This document shows positions 41,019 through 51,000 of a stretch of DNA of 64,000 nucleotides, in pieces (positions within the stretch are counted from its first letter, which is position 1; each line of letters begins with the position of its first letter). The position numbers were made by a program, and so were the translations under genes. Where the stretch lies: assembly GCA_049840395.1 (NCBI GenBank), contig JASGLD010000001.1, positions 806,001 to 870,000 on the forward strand, read 5' to 3'. Under the pieces are notes generated by a model. The model did no database searches, was not told where the DNA came from, and saw only the letters and a program-made list of their open reading frames with translations. The stretch is from CAILZL01 sp049840395. Lineage in GTDB: Bacteria > Pseudomonadota > Gammaproteobacteria > Steroidobacterales > Steroidobacteraceae.

Positions 41019-42833
41019 ATGAGTTCGTTGGCGCAGGTGGCCATCTTCCTCGGCGCGGCGGTGCTGTTCGTGCCGCTATTTCGCTGGCTGAAGTTGAGTT
41101 CGATTCTCGGTTATGTCGCCGCGGGTCTGGTGATCGGTCCATGGGGCATGGGCTTGATCAGCGATGTGGAAAGCATTCTGCAAGCCTCCGAATTCGGCGT
41201 GGTGATGTTGCTGTTCGTCATCGGTCTGGAATTGCAGCCCTCGCGTCTATGGGTACTGCGTCGGGCGGTATTCGCAGTGGGTAGCGCGCAGGTGGTGTTG
41301 TGTGCGCTGGCCATCGCCGGCGCGGCGTATTGGTATGGCGTGAATCGCCTCGGTGCCTTCGTAGTGGGCTTCGGCTTGGCCCTGTCTTCCACCGCCCTGG
41401 TGTTGCAGGTGTTGGCCGAGCGCGGCCAGCTCAAGAGCAATCATGGCCGTGCCGCCTTTGGCATTCTGTTGTTCCAGGATCTGGCGGTACTGCCTATGTT
41501 GGCCATGTTGCCGCTGGCCACTCGTAGCGCACAGTCGCTGAGTTCCTCTTTGTTGGCGCTGGGTAAGTTGCTGGCCGTCATGGCGGTGGTGGTGATCGTC
41601 GGCCGGGTATTGCTGCGACCGGTGTTGCGCTTGGTGGCGCGTACCAAGGTCACCGAAGTATTTACGGCTGCGACGCTGTTGATCGTCATCGGCATGGCAT
41701 TGATCGTCAATGCTGTGGGCTTGTCGATGTCATTGGGTGCCTTCCTGGCCGGTGTGTTGCTGGCAGACAGCGAGTTCCGTCACGAGTTGGAAGCCGACAT
41801 CGAGCCCTTTAAAGGTTTGTTATTGGGTTTGTTCTTCATCGCCGTGGGCATGTCGGCCAATCTGGGTTTGTTGTTTCAAGAGCCCGGCGCCTTGCTGCTG
41901 ATCACCTTGGTGTTCATGGCTTTGAAGTTTGTAGTGATTGCCTTGATCGGCAAAGGATCGCAGCAGCCGCGCGATTCGGCCTGGCGTCTGAGTCTGTCCT
42001 TGGTGGCCGGCGGTGAATTCGCCTTCGTGTTGTTTACGCTGGCAGTGAAGCAAAGCATTCTCGATCCGGAGATGGGCGATTTGCTGATTCTGTCGGTCAC
42101 GCTCTCGATGATTCTCGGGCCGCTTTTACTGAGCGCTTATGACGCCACTCTGCATCGTCGCTTTGCGCGCGGCGATGAGCGTCCCTTCGACGACATCGAA
42201 GCTCAGGAAGGCAAGGTGTTGATTGCCGGTTTCGGTCGCTTCGGCCAGATCGTCGGTCGCGTGTTGCGAGCGCGGCGTATGGGGTTTACTGCCTTGGATT
42301 CCAGCCCGGCAAATATCAATTTCATCCGTCGTTTCGGCAGTCATGTCTACTACGGCGATGCTTCGCGACTGGATATGTTGCGCGCTGCGGGCGCCGAGCA
42401 CGCGACGGTGTTGGTGCTGGCCATCGACGATGTCGAGGCGTCATTACGCACCGCTGAAATCGTGCACCAGCATTTTCCTGCGCTGAAAATTTTCGCACGC
42501 GCCCGTAATCGTCAGCATGCCTTTCGTTTGATGGAGTTGGGCGTGCACGAAATTATTCGCGAAACTTATGCGTCCAGTCTGGAGATGGCCGAAGGCGTGC
42601 TAGAGGCCTTGGGTGAATCGGCCAGGGCAGCGCGCAGCACCGTGCGTCGCTTCCGCGAACATGACGAAGCGACTTTGCAGAAGCAATTTGAAGTTCGCGA
42701 TGACGATTCGAAAATGCTGGCGACGGTGAATGAATCGGCGCGACAGTTGGAGCAATTATTTGAGGCTGATGCGGTGGATAGCTCTGCTAAGACGCCCCCG
42801 CCCCAGCCCTCCCCCGCAGGCGGGGGAGGGTGA
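41019..42833 (+). CDS. Kef-type monovalent cation:proton antiporter (CPA2) with RCK domain
   Basis: A 604-aa inner-membrane antiporter. About 380 residues form 11-13 hydrophobic helices with the CPA2 signature segments (GYVAAGLVIGPWG, FGLALSSTALVLQVLAERG, FFIAVGMSANL). A cytoplasmic NAD-binding RCK/TrkA-N module begins near residue 395 (VLIAGFGRFGQIVGRVL). It is similar to KefB/KefC/YbaL-type efflux systems, which extrude potassium or protons under stress. The last residues (KTPPPQPSPAGGGG) are encoded by a family 3 repeat, so the natural end of the protein has been rewritten. The RCK tail shape is otherwise normal. Confidence 0.9.
   Translation: MSSLAQVAIFLGAAVLFVPLFRWLKLSSILGYVAAGLVIGPWGMGLISDVESILQASEFGVVMLLFVIGLELQPSRLWVLRRAVFAVGSAQVVLCALAIAGAAYWYGVNRLGAFVVGFGLALSSTALVLQVLAERGQLKSNHGRAAFGILLFQDLAVLPMLAMLPLATRSAQSLSSSLLALGKLLAVMAVVVIVGRVLLRPVLRLVARTKVTEVFTAATLLIVIGMALIVNAVGLSMSLGAFLAGVLLADSEFRHELEADIEPFKGLLLGLFFIAVGMSANLGLLFQEPGALLLITLVFMALKFVVIALIGKGSQQPRDSAWRLSLSLVAGGEFAFVLFTLAVKQSILDPEMGDLLILSVTLSMILGPLLLSAYDATLHRRFARGDERPFDDIEAQEGKVLIAGFGRFGQIVGRVLRARRMGFTALDSSPANINFIRRFGSHVYYGDASRLDMLRAAGAEHATVLVLAIDDVEASLRTAEIVHQHFPALKIFARARNRQHAFRLMELGVHEIIRETYASSLEMAEGVLEALGESARAARSTVRRFREHDEATLQKQFEVRDDDSKMLATVNESARQLEQLFEADAVDSSAKTPPPQPSPAGGGG
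42793..42830. repeat. Family 3 repeat, left half of an inverted doublet, inside coding sequence
   Basis: A unit with the CCCTCCCCCGC / GCGGGGGAGGG stem. It encodes the last residues of the antiporter gene, whose stop codon comes immediately after it. It pairs with the reverse unit at 42951. Confidence 0.82.
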
Positions 42834-42950
42834 ATGAGGTCATCGACTTTTATTACAAAAATGATCGACGCTTGTAGCATCACGAAAATGCATTAGTCGA
42901 TTTGGTTTGTCCGCCACTCATTGATTGATGTGCGTATACAGCGATAATTC

Positions 42951-42991
42951 TTAACCCTCCCCCGTTCGACGGGGGAGGGCAGGGTGGGGGC
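42951..42991. repeat. Family 3 repeat, right half of an inverted doublet
   Basis: Reverse-oriented unit, nearly identical to the copy at 26858. It lies in the gap between the convergent antiporter and aminotransferase genes. Confidence 0.85.
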
Positions 42992-43010
42992 AGCGACGTT
43001 TGATGTGGCA

Positions 43011-44288
43011 CTATTCCAATTTCAGCGCCGCTTCCAACAACGACAATCCCTCATCCAGCACTTCAGTCTGAATAGTCAGCGGATACAACAGACGAATGCT
43101 TTCCGATTGCGTGCCGCAGGCGAGCAGGATCAAGCCCAGTGCATGCGCACGCTTGGTGATTTCACTGGCTTTTCCGATAGCCACATCAGACTTACCGCGT
43201 TGCTGCAACAGATCGAAACCCAGCATCGAGCCGCGTCCACGAATGTGACCGATGGGCAGCAGATCTTCACGCTGCGCCATGGCCAGCAGGCGCTGTCGTG
43301 CGCGCTGTCCCAACAGGTCGGCGTGTTCCAATAACTTCTCATCCTGCATGATGGACAGTACTTCCAGCGCCGCGACGCAGCCGAGCGGTGAGCCGGAATA
43401 GGTGCCACCCAGTCCACCGGGTGGCGGTGCATCCATTACCGCAGCGCGGCCCGTGATTGCCGACATCGGCAAGCCGCCGGCCAGTGACTTGGCCATCACC
43501 ACCAGGTCAGGTTGCACATGCGCATGCTCGATGGCGAACATCTTGCCGGTGCGACCGAAGCCGGTTTGGATTTCATCGACGATCAACAGAATGCCGTGTT
43601 CGTCGCAGAGCTTGCGCAGCGCCACCAACAATTCGGCGGGCGCCGGATGAAAACCACCTTCGCCCTGGATAGGTTCAATAATGATGGCGGCGACGCGATG
43701 CGGGGCTACATCGGTTTTGAACAAGGAGTGCAGGGCATCCAGACTGTCAGTCACGCTGACGCCGAAATGCGGCACCGGAAAAGGTACGCGGAACACCTCC
43801 GGCATCATGGGGCCGAAACCTTCCTTGTAAGGAACCGTTTTACCGGTGAGCGATAGTGTCAACAAGGTGCGGCCGTGAAAGGCGCCGCTGAAGGCGATCA
43901 CGGCGGAACGGCCAGTGGCGTAACGTGCGATCTTGATGGCATTTTCCACGGCCTCCGCGCCGGTGGAAAACAGAATGGTCTTGGCCGGTTGCGCCACCGG
44001 CGCCAGCGCATTCAACTTCTCCGCCAGTTCAATATAGGGCTGGTAACCGATTACCTGGAAGGCTGCGTGCGCATACTGTTCCATCTGGCGCTGTACGGCC
44101 GCGACGATACGCGGATGACTGTGGCCGGTGTTGAGCACGGCAATGCCGGCGGCAAAATCGATCAGGCGGCGGCCGTCGGCGTCCCACACTTCGGCATTGC
44201 GGCCCTGGGTGATGAAGAACGGTGTGGCGGTGTTGACGCCTCTGGGAATGGCTTGTAACCGTCGTGTGGCGAGGTCGCTGTTACTCAT
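43011..44288 (-). CDS. gabT: Class III PLP aminotransferase, 4-aminobutyrate transaminase-like
   Basis: A 425-aa class III aminotransferase. The fold's landmarks are the phosphate-cup region STGAEAVENAIKIAR, the Asp of LLIVDEIQTGFGRTG, and the PLP-binding Lys in VMAKSLAGGLPMSAI. The substrate phrases (AIIIEPIQGEGGFHPAP, GGTYSGSPLGCVAALEVL) agree best with 4-aminobutyrate/2-oxoglutarate transaminases. That would yield succinate semialdehyde, for which an oxidising enzyme lies at 31137, but the genes are 10 kb apart. The leader contains a five-codon reading frame whose TGA overlaps this ATG, and an ATGAGTAAC duplication. Confidence 0.88.
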   Translation of the reverse strand: MSNSDLATRRLQAIPRGVNTATPFFITQGRNAEVWDADGRRLIDFAAGIAVLNTGHSHPRIVAAVQRQMEQYAHAAFQVIGYQPYIELAEKLNALAPVAQPAKTILFSTGAEAVENAIKIARYATGRSAVIAFSGAFHGRTLLTLSLTGKTVPYKEGFGPMMPEVFRVPFPVPHFGVSVTDSLDALHSLFKTDVAPHRVAAIIIEPIQGEGGFHPAPAELLVALRKLCDEHGILLIVDEIQTGFGRTGKMFAIEHAHVQPDLVVMAKSLAGGLPMSAITGRAAVMDAPPPGGLGGTYSGSPLGCVAALEVLSIMQDEKLLEHADLLGQRARQRLLAMAQREDLLPIGHIRGRGSMLGFDLLQQRGKSDVAIGKASEITKRAHALGLILLACGTQSESIRLLYPLTIQTEVLDEGLSLLEAALKLE

Positions 44289-44537
44289 GAAATGTTACTC
44301 ATGAAATGCATCCATAGTCATCGGGAGCGCCGGCTCCGGGCAAAGTCGTGTGCAACAGTTTATCTACAAACAGGCGCCCAGATGTCCTGGCAACTAGTTT
44401 ACGCGGCCGGAATAAATTCGCCATGCACAACCCTGCGGTTTAATTGAAGGATACCGATGCTTTAATGTTGTAAGGTGACTTGGCGGCGGCGGTCTGTAGT
44501 AGGCTGCAGTCTGAGTGCGATCTATTGTGGAGTTGCC

Positions 44538-45041
44538 ATGAAATCAAAGAAGCGAGTTGCTTTGCCGGTTGCGGATGGGGCCTTGTCCTGGGCCAAGGAT
44601 CGTTTCAAAGAAGCCAAGCAGAAAGTGCAGTCGGTGAAAGAAGTGCTGCATGCTGCCAAGGATTTGTTGAAGGCCGCCAAGAAAGATCTGAAGGAAGCGC
44701 GCAAGGCGGCTAAAGCAAGCAAGCCTAAAGTGACCAAACCAAAGACGACCAAAGTAGAGGCCAAGCCAGCGAAAAAGTCTGCGGCAAAGCCGGTGGTCGC
44801 TAAAACCAAAGCTGCGCCAGCCAAGAAGAGCGCCGCTAAAACAGCCGCCAAGGTCAGTAAAGTTGCTAAATCTGCGGCCAAACCCGCTGCAGCCAAGCCC
44901 GCGGCAAAGCCGAAGGCAAAAACGGTGGCTACCAAGCGTGCAGCACGCAGGCCAGCAGCCAAGCCGGCGAATGCAGCGGTGACAGAACCTGCTGAAGTTG
45001 CCGAACAACCCGTCATGGATGTCGCTACCAAATCCAGATAG
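44538..45041 (+). CDS. Histone-H1-like / AlgP-like basic protein (167 aa)
   Basis: A Lys/Ala-rich DNA-binding-type protein. GGAG precedes the chosen ATG. An N-terminal segment of about 55 residues reads as a charged helix (SWAKDRFKEAKQKVQSVKEV, then AAKDLLKAAKKDLKEA). The tail consists of KPKTTK, AKKSAAK, KPAAAKPAAKPK and RRPAAKPA repeats. Such tails are typical of eukaryote-like histone H1 mimics and of AlgP in gammaproteobacteria, which bind DNA and alter supercoiling or gene expression. The final 23 bases overlap the start of the MFS gene in another frame. Confidence 0.8.
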   Translation: MKSKKRVALPVADGALSWAKDRFKEAKQKVQSVKEVLHAAKDLLKAAKKDLKEARKAAKASKPKVTKPKTTKVEAKPAKKSAAKPVVAKTKAAPAKKSAAKTAAKVSKVAKSAAKPAAAKPAAKPKAKTVATKRAARRPAAKPANAAVTEPAEVAEQPVMDVATKSR

Positions 45042-46275
45042 TTCTGCATCCGTGATCGCTAGTGATCAGGCAGCAAACCGGCAAATCTCCACAGCGGTAG
45101 CCGCACTATCGCTGGCTGCCTTCGGTAGCGCGATTTCGCAGCGCGTTACCGATCCACTCTTGCCGCGCCTGGCGGGTGAATTCGGTTTGACGTTAGGTAC
45201 AGTTTCATGGGTGATCAGCTGTTTCACCCTGGGTTATACGCTGTGCCAATTGTTCTTCGGTCCAGTGGGCGATCGCTACGGCAAATTTACCGTGATCGCC
45301 TGGGGCGCGGTGGCCAGCAGTCTGGCGGCATTGTTATGCGGTTTGGCGCCGGGTCTATCGTTGTTGTTACTGGCGCGCATGGTGGCTGGCGGCATGACCG
45401 CTGCGATCATTCCGCTGGCCATGGCCTGGATTGGCGATGTGGTGCCCTACGAATCGCGTCAACCGGTATTGGCGCGTTTTCTGATCGGCCAGATTCTGGG
45501 TGTTTCCGCCGGGCAGTTATTAGGTGGCCTGTCTGCAGACTATCTCGGCTGGCGCACACCCTTCTTCGTCATCTCGATCTTGTTCATGAGCGCCGCGATA
45601 GTGTTGTTTGCCGTGCGTCGACGCTTGCCGGCGCATGCACTGGCGACCGGCGACGTGCAGGGTCATCCGCTGCAGCACATGTGGCGCGAATTCACCTTGG
45701 TGCTGCAACAGCCTTGGGCGCGCGTGGTGTTGCTGGCCACGTTTCTGGAAGGCGTGGTGGTGTTTGGCGCGTTCGCGTTCTTTGCCGCGCACCTGCATAA
45801 CACCTTGGGTGTATCGCTGACCGCGGCGGGTTCGATGGTGATGTTGTTTGGTTTCGGTGGCTTTCTGTTCGCCGCTGCATCGCGTCAGTTGGTGCAGCGT
45901 CTGGGCGAAATCGGCCTGTCTTACTATGGTGCGATCATCATGTTGCTGTCGCTGTGCAGTATCGCCTGGGCGCCAGGCATATGGCTGGCCGCACCGGCGT
46001 GTTTTGCCATGGGGCTGGGCTTCTACATGCTGCACAACACCTTGCAGACCAATGCCACGCAAATGGCGCCGCAGCGACGCGGTGCGGCGCTGGCGGCCTT
46101 TGCTTTCAGCTACTTCCTGGGCCAATCCAGTGGCGTAGCGTTGGCCGGCTCGTGGGTGGAACGCATCGGTACGCGCACGATCATTTTATCGGCGGGCATC
46201 AGCGTGGTGTTGGTGGCCGGGTGGTTTGTCCGGGCCAAACGTGTGCAGCTCGGCAGCGAGGCTGCGTCGGAGTAG
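45019..46275 (+). CDS. MFS transporter (Bcr/AraJ-type drug or metabolite efflux)
   Basis: A twelve-helix facilitator of about 418 aa. The start is placed at an ATG inside the tail of the preceding gene, giving MSLPNPDSSASVIAS. A GTG at 45052 is also possible. The loop after helix 2 (GPVGDRYGKFTVI) is the family's GxxxDRxGR-type motif. The preceding helix and the WRTPFFVISILF and QRRGAALAAFAFSYFLGQS segments are typical of the DHA1 group. The substrate is unknown. It overlaps the H1-like gene, implying co-translation, and is followed after about 80 bases by a Rieske oxygenase gene. Confidence 0.85.
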   Translation: MSLPNPDSSASVIASDQAANRQISTAVAALSLAAFGSAISQRVTDPLLPRLAGEFGLTLGTVSWVISCFTLGYTLCQLFFGPVGDRYGKFTVIAWGAVASSLAALLCGLAPGLSLLLLARMVAGGMTAAIIPLAMAWIGDVVPYESRQPVLARFLIGQILGVSAGQLLGGLSADYLGWRTPFFVISILFMSAAIVLFAVRRRLPAHALATGDVQGHPLQHMWREFTLVLQQPWARVVLLATFLEGVVVFGAFAFFAAHLHNTLGVSLTAAGSMVMLFGFGGFLFAAASRQLVQRLGEIGLSYYGAIIMLLSLCSIAWAPGIWLAAPACFAMGLGFYMLHNTLQTNATQMAPQRRGAALAAFAFSYFLGQSSGVALAGSWVERIGTRTIILSAGISVVLVAGWFVRAKRVQLGSEAASE

Positions 46276-46356
46276 CATTGCTTCATATGCGATGACCAAG
46301 AGCATCGCGCCGCTGATAGAACACTGTGAATTAGTACGAGATGTGTCGGGGGATCT

Positions 46357-47397
46357 GTGTTTCTCAAGAACGCATGGTATGTCGCGGCCACGCCGGATGA
46401 AGTCAGCACCCAACCCTTGGGCCGCATGATCTGTGGTGAACGCATGGCGTTCTTTCGCGGACCCGATAGTCGTATTGCCGCCGTGGAAGATTTTTGCCCG
46501 CATCGCGGCGCGCGTCTGTCCTTGGGCTCGGTGTGCGATGGGCAATTGGTATGTGGTTATCACGGTCTGGTGATGGGCTGTGATGGCAAGACGGTATCCA
46601 TGCCGGGCCAAAGAGTCGGTGGCTTCCCAAGTATTCGCAGTTATCCGGTGGTGGAGCGCTACGGCTTTATCTGGGTATGGCCGGGCGATGCAGCACGAGC
46701 CGATCCAGCCACGATTCATCAGCTCCATTGGGGCGACAATCCGGAGTGGGCTTATGGCGGCGGGCTGTATCACATCGGCTGCGATTATCGGCTGATGATC
46801 GACAATCTCATGGACCTCACCCATGAAACTTATGTGCATGCCAACAGCATCGGTCAGCCCGAGATCGACGAGACGCCTTGCAAGACCCATAGTGAGGGCG
46901 ATGAAGTCGTCACCAGTCGCTTTATGCATGGCATCCAGCCACCGCCATTCTGGCAGATGGCTTTACGCATGAGCGGCCTGCCCGATAATCAATCGGTGGA
47001 TCGCTGGCAGATATGCCGCTTCACGCCGCCCAGTCATGTGATGATCGAAGTGGGTGTGGCCCTGGCCGGGCAGGGCGGTTACGACGCGCCGGATGCGGTG
47101 AAGGTGTCGAGCATTGTGGTGGATTTCATCACCCCCGAAAGCGAAACCTCGATCTGGTATTTCTGGGGCATGGCGCGCAAGTTCAAGCCTGATGATCCTG
47201 AGCTCACCGCAGCACTGCGCGCCGGGCAGGCCAAGGTGTTTGCCGAAGATCAGGCGGTTCTGGAAGCGCAACAAGCGAACTTGCTGCTGCATCCGCAACG
47301 TCGCTTGTTGATGCTCAACATTGATGCCGGCGGCGTGCAGTCACGCAAAGTGTTGCAGAGGTTGATGGCAGCGGAGCAGGAATCGCCGGCGACTTAG
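46357..47397 (+). CDS. Rieske non-haem iron oxygenase, vanillate O-demethylase alpha-type
   Basis: A 346-aa oxygenase component. It starts at a GTG (strong GGGGGAT upstream) with MFLKNAWYVAA, the exact style of VanA-type enzymes. The Rieske [2Fe-2S] ligands are C47-x-H49 and C66-x2-H69. The mononuclear iron region is DNLMDLTHETYVHANSIG, with the two histidines, and a later Asp. Such enzymes remove methyl groups from methoxylated aromatic acids using a flavin/ferredoxin reductase, and no reductase gene is seen here. The preceding gene is an MFS transporter that may bring in the aromatic acid. Confidence 0.9.
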   Translation: MFLKNAWYVAATPDEVSTQPLGRMICGERMAFFRGPDSRIAAVEDFCPHRGARLSLGSVCDGQLVCGYHGLVMGCDGKTVSMPGQRVGGFPSIRSYPVVERYGFIWVWPGDAARADPATIHQLHWGDNPEWAYGGGLYHIGCDYRLMIDNLMDLTHETYVHANSIGQPEIDETPCKTHSEGDEVVTSRFMHGIQPPPFWQMALRMSGLPDNQSVDRWQICRFTPPSHVMIEVGVALAGQGGYDAPDAVKVSSIVVDFITPESETSIWYFWGMARKFKPDDPELTAALRAGQAKVFAEDQAVLEAQQANLLLHPQRRLLMLNIDAGGVQSRKVLQRLMAAEQESPAT

Positions 47398-47411
47398 TTT
47401 GTGTTCGTGGC

Positions 47412-48014
47412 TCAGTTCCACACGCCTGACTTGATGAGCCGGCGCTCGATATTGCTCGCATTGATGGTCGGACACTTCTGCGTGAACACCTGTGTGTCAC
47501 GTTCGCCCTGATCCGCAATCGACACCGTCAATTCGCGATTCGAGACCATGCTGGGTACGAAGCTGCCCAGGTAAATTACTTTTCCAGGTTCCACCTTGAA
47601 GGGGAGTTTGCTCAGCGACGAGCTGGATGACTGGGTTCGTACCGCGCGTTCGCCTGGGTTGGCCTGGGTAAAAGACCATTTCTTGAATTCGTATTCGCCT
47701 GCTTTGAGTTTCAGCGCATACAGGCGACCGAAGCCATTGCTGAAGTCGCTGGGCACGTCCTTAAGCAATTGCTCATGAGTGATGAAGGCTTTTTGATCCG
47801 AAAACGAATTGCGGCCCACCTGATTGAAATGAAACCAGATACCGGTGGGGTCCGAGGCCGATCCCGTTATAGGAGTTGTGGCTGAGAACAAAACCAGCCC
47901 AGCTGCCGGATCGTTAAGATCGCAGGTGATATTGATGTTCTTCAAAAAATTGGCGCCCCAGGAATTGGCCAGCGATAGCAGTGTCAGCGCGGCGCAGCGA
48001 ATGAGGAATTTCAT
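47412..48014 (-). CDS. Exported protein of unknown function (200 aa)
   Basis: The chosen ATG gives a signal peptide (MKFLIRCAALTLLSLANSWG). The mature protein has two cysteines (TCDLND and QKCPTIN), an YEFKKWSFTQANPGERAV segment and an IYLGSFVPSM strand. The overall look is that of a beta-sandwich lipoprotein-like or adhesin-related protein, but I cannot assign a family. It runs opposite to the Rieske gene, with 14 bases between the stops, and in the same direction as the downstream end of the large kinase gene. Confidence 0.55.
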   Translation of the reverse strand: MKFLIRCAALTLLSLANSWGANFLKNINITCDLNDPAAGLVLFSATTPITGSASDPTGIWFHFNQVGRNSFSDQKAFITHEQLLKDVPSDFSNGFGRLYALKLKAGEYEFKKWSFTQANPGERAVRTQSSSSSLSKLPFKVEPGKVIYLGSFVPSMVSNRELTVSIADQGERDTQVFTQKCPTINASNIERRLIKSGVWN

Positions 48015-48073
48015 AAATATTTCCCGATGAGATGTGCCTAGCATAGGAGTGTCGACAGGGGTTGTCACCATGA

Positions 48074-51000
48074 CTAGGTCTTGTCCATCAGCTCACGTAT
48101 CCGCTTGGCCAATTCGTCGAAAGTAAATGGCTTAACAATCAGTTGCACGCCAGGGTCCAGTCGGCCGTGATGGACAATCGCATTCCTTGAATAGCCCGTG
48201 GTGTACAGCACCTTCATATCAGGGCGTATTGCCAGAGCCAGGTCCGCCAGGGATTTGCCGCTCTTGCCCGGCAAAACAACATCGGTAAACAGCAGATCGA
48301 TTCGTGGCGCTTCATTGACGATGACCAGTGCTGTGTCCGCATCGCCAGCTTCCAATACCTGGTAGCCCAGTTCGGATAACACCATGACGCTGTACTTTCT
48401 AACATCTTCATTGTCTTCCACGACCAGTATCACTTCGTCGCGACCGCCGCTCGGTGTGCTGGTGATCGGGGGCGATTCCTTGCCGGAAATTTGTCCCGTA
48501 TAGCGAGGGAAGTACAGTTTTACGGTGGTGCCGTGGTCGATCTCACTATAGATCGTCACATGCCCGCCGGATTGTTTGACGAAGCCATACACCATGCTCA
48601 GGCCCAGCCCCGTGCCGCGACCCACCTCCTTGGTGGTAAAGAAGGGTTCGAAGGCATGCAACAGGGTTTGTTCGGTCATACCGCAACCGGTATCGCTGAC
48701 TGCCAGCATCACGTACTGACCTGGAATGACTTCCGAATCGATTTGGACATAGCTGGCATCGAGTGCGGTATTGCTGGTCTCGATGGTGAGCTTGCCGCCT
48801 TCCGGCATGGCGTCTCTGGCGTTGACGGCCAGGTTGATGATCACACTCTCCAATTGATTCTGATCCACTTCAGTGGCCCATAAACGTGAGGCCAGCACGC
48901 CTTCCAGTTCGATGGTTTCACCCAGCGTGCGATGCAGCAGTTCGGTCATATCGCGCACCACCGAATTGAAGTCGAGTGGTTTGGGTTCAAGCGGCTGACG
49001 CCGCGAGAAGGCCAGAAGTCTTGAAGTGAGATGCGCCGCTCGCTGTGCGCCTTGCAGCGCCATCTCAGTGCCGCGTTTAATCCGCGCTTCATCGGCAGGC
49101 TTGGCGCGACGAATGGTGTCCAGTCCACCAATGATCAAGGTAAGTAGATTGTTGAAGTCATGTGCGACACCGCCGGTCAATTGACCCACTGCTTCCATTT
49201 TTTGCGATTGGCGTAGTGCTTCTTCGGTCTTGGTGCGTTCGGCTACTTCGTTGCGTACCCGTTCTTCCAGATTGCTATTCAATTGTTGTAGCGCTGTCTC
49301 TGCGGCGCGGCGTTGTTCCAGCTCTCGTCGCACTGCCTGTAGCAGGCGTAGATTATCCATGGCCACCGCTGCCGAGCCGGCCAGGCCTGATATCAATTCC
49401 TCGCAGCGTTCGTCGAAAACGGCGACGTTCGAATGACCGAAGAATAAGCCACCCAGCACTTCGCCTTCGGTGGATTTGACCGGCGCGGCCAGGTAGCTTC
49501 GTACCGGCAAGTGTCCTTTCGGCATGCCATGGTGTGGTGCGTTTTTTCCATAGCGAGAGTCCTGCGTGATGTCATCGGAGCGAACGATGCCGGTACCTTC
49601 GAAAGTAGGCGCAAATACCGCGGTATTACGTGGCATCGGAAAGTTGGCAAATGCATCCTGAGCAACACCCGACAGGGTGTAAAGGGTATAACGTTCGCCG
49701 GCTTCGTCTTGCACGTTGTAGAAGAAAGCGCCGAATTCAGCGCCAATCAGTTCGACGCCGGCATCGGTAACGGCTTGGACTAGCGATTCTGTGCTGGTGT
49801 CGCCGGCAACCAATGCCGCCGTTCTATTGAGAATAGATAGTGCGCGTGTCTGTTCCTGCAATGTTTTTTGCTGGCTGAGTAATTTTTGCTCGGCCGCTTT
49901 TTCCTGGGTCAGATCGATCAGCACGCCGGCAAAAATCTGCTCACCTGTTGCCGTTTCCTCTACTCGGCCGCGCGATAGAACGGTGCGCAGCCCGCTATCG
50001 CTGCCGAGACGATATTCGGCTTCGAAGGGTACTTTGGTTTCTACCGTTTTCATGACCAGCGCCACTGTCCGGTCTCGATCTTCAGGATGGATGCCCTCAA
50101 TAAAGCTCTGCAGTGGCAGTCCCTGTGTGGCACTTTCCATCGAAACCCCAAAGGCTTCTGTCAGTGGTCCGTAAATGCGCAGCGAATCTGTTTTGAGATT
50201 CCATTCGTAGACTGCCACTCGACCCGTAGAAATGGCACGTGTCAAACGTTCCTGAGTCAATTGGTAGCGTTGTTCGCTGGCCATCAAGGCGCGGGTGGCT
50301 TCACGGCGTACGGTGGCCATTTGTATATTGGTGTTGATGCGTGCCAACAGCTCGCGGGCCGAAAAAGGCTTGATCAGGTAATCGTCGGCACCCGCTTGCA
50401 AGCCTTCCACCTTGGCCTCTTCACCGGCTCTGGCCGACAATAGGATGACCGGAACACCGGCAATGTTGGGTTGAGTTCGAATGACTTGCAGTAATTCGAA
50501 GCCGTTCATGCCGGGCATCATGATGTCGGTTAGTACCAGGTCGAAATGAGCAGAACCAAGCGCGACAAGAGCTGCCTCGCCATCGGGCACGGCCTGTACT
50601 CGATAGCCCTCTGTGGTTAACAGGCGGCTAACGTATTCACGCATGTCCTGATTATCGTCTGCCAGCAAGACGTGCTTGCCGTTCGGGGCGGACGAACCGG
50701 GTTCCAAACTGGTTTGCGCTGAGGCAGGTTCATTTACATTAGGCAGCCAATGTAGTGCTTCTTCCACGAAGGCAGATGATTTGGTAGTGATGCCACGAGC
50801 CAATGCCGGTTTTATTTGGTCGGCGGGTAAGTGGTCTTTTCCGAAGGGAATGGAGACAACAAAAGTCGATCCTTGATTGACTACGCTGCTGACACGAATG
50901 GTGCCACTGTGTTGTTTGACCAACTCGTTCACTAGCGCCAAGCCTATGCCGGTGCCTTCAAAACTTCGTCCCTGCGATTGCTCAACTCGATGGAATCTCT

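Noticed and set aside
23914..42991. The GC-rich repeats as a CRISPR array
   Set aside because: Copies are dispersed over 19 kb with genes between them, vary in orientation and lack regular spacers.
31137..44288. gabD-gabT operon for 4-aminobutyrate use
   Set aside because: The dehydrogenase and aminotransferase genes are 10 kb apart on opposite strands with other operons between, so a shared pathway is not shown.
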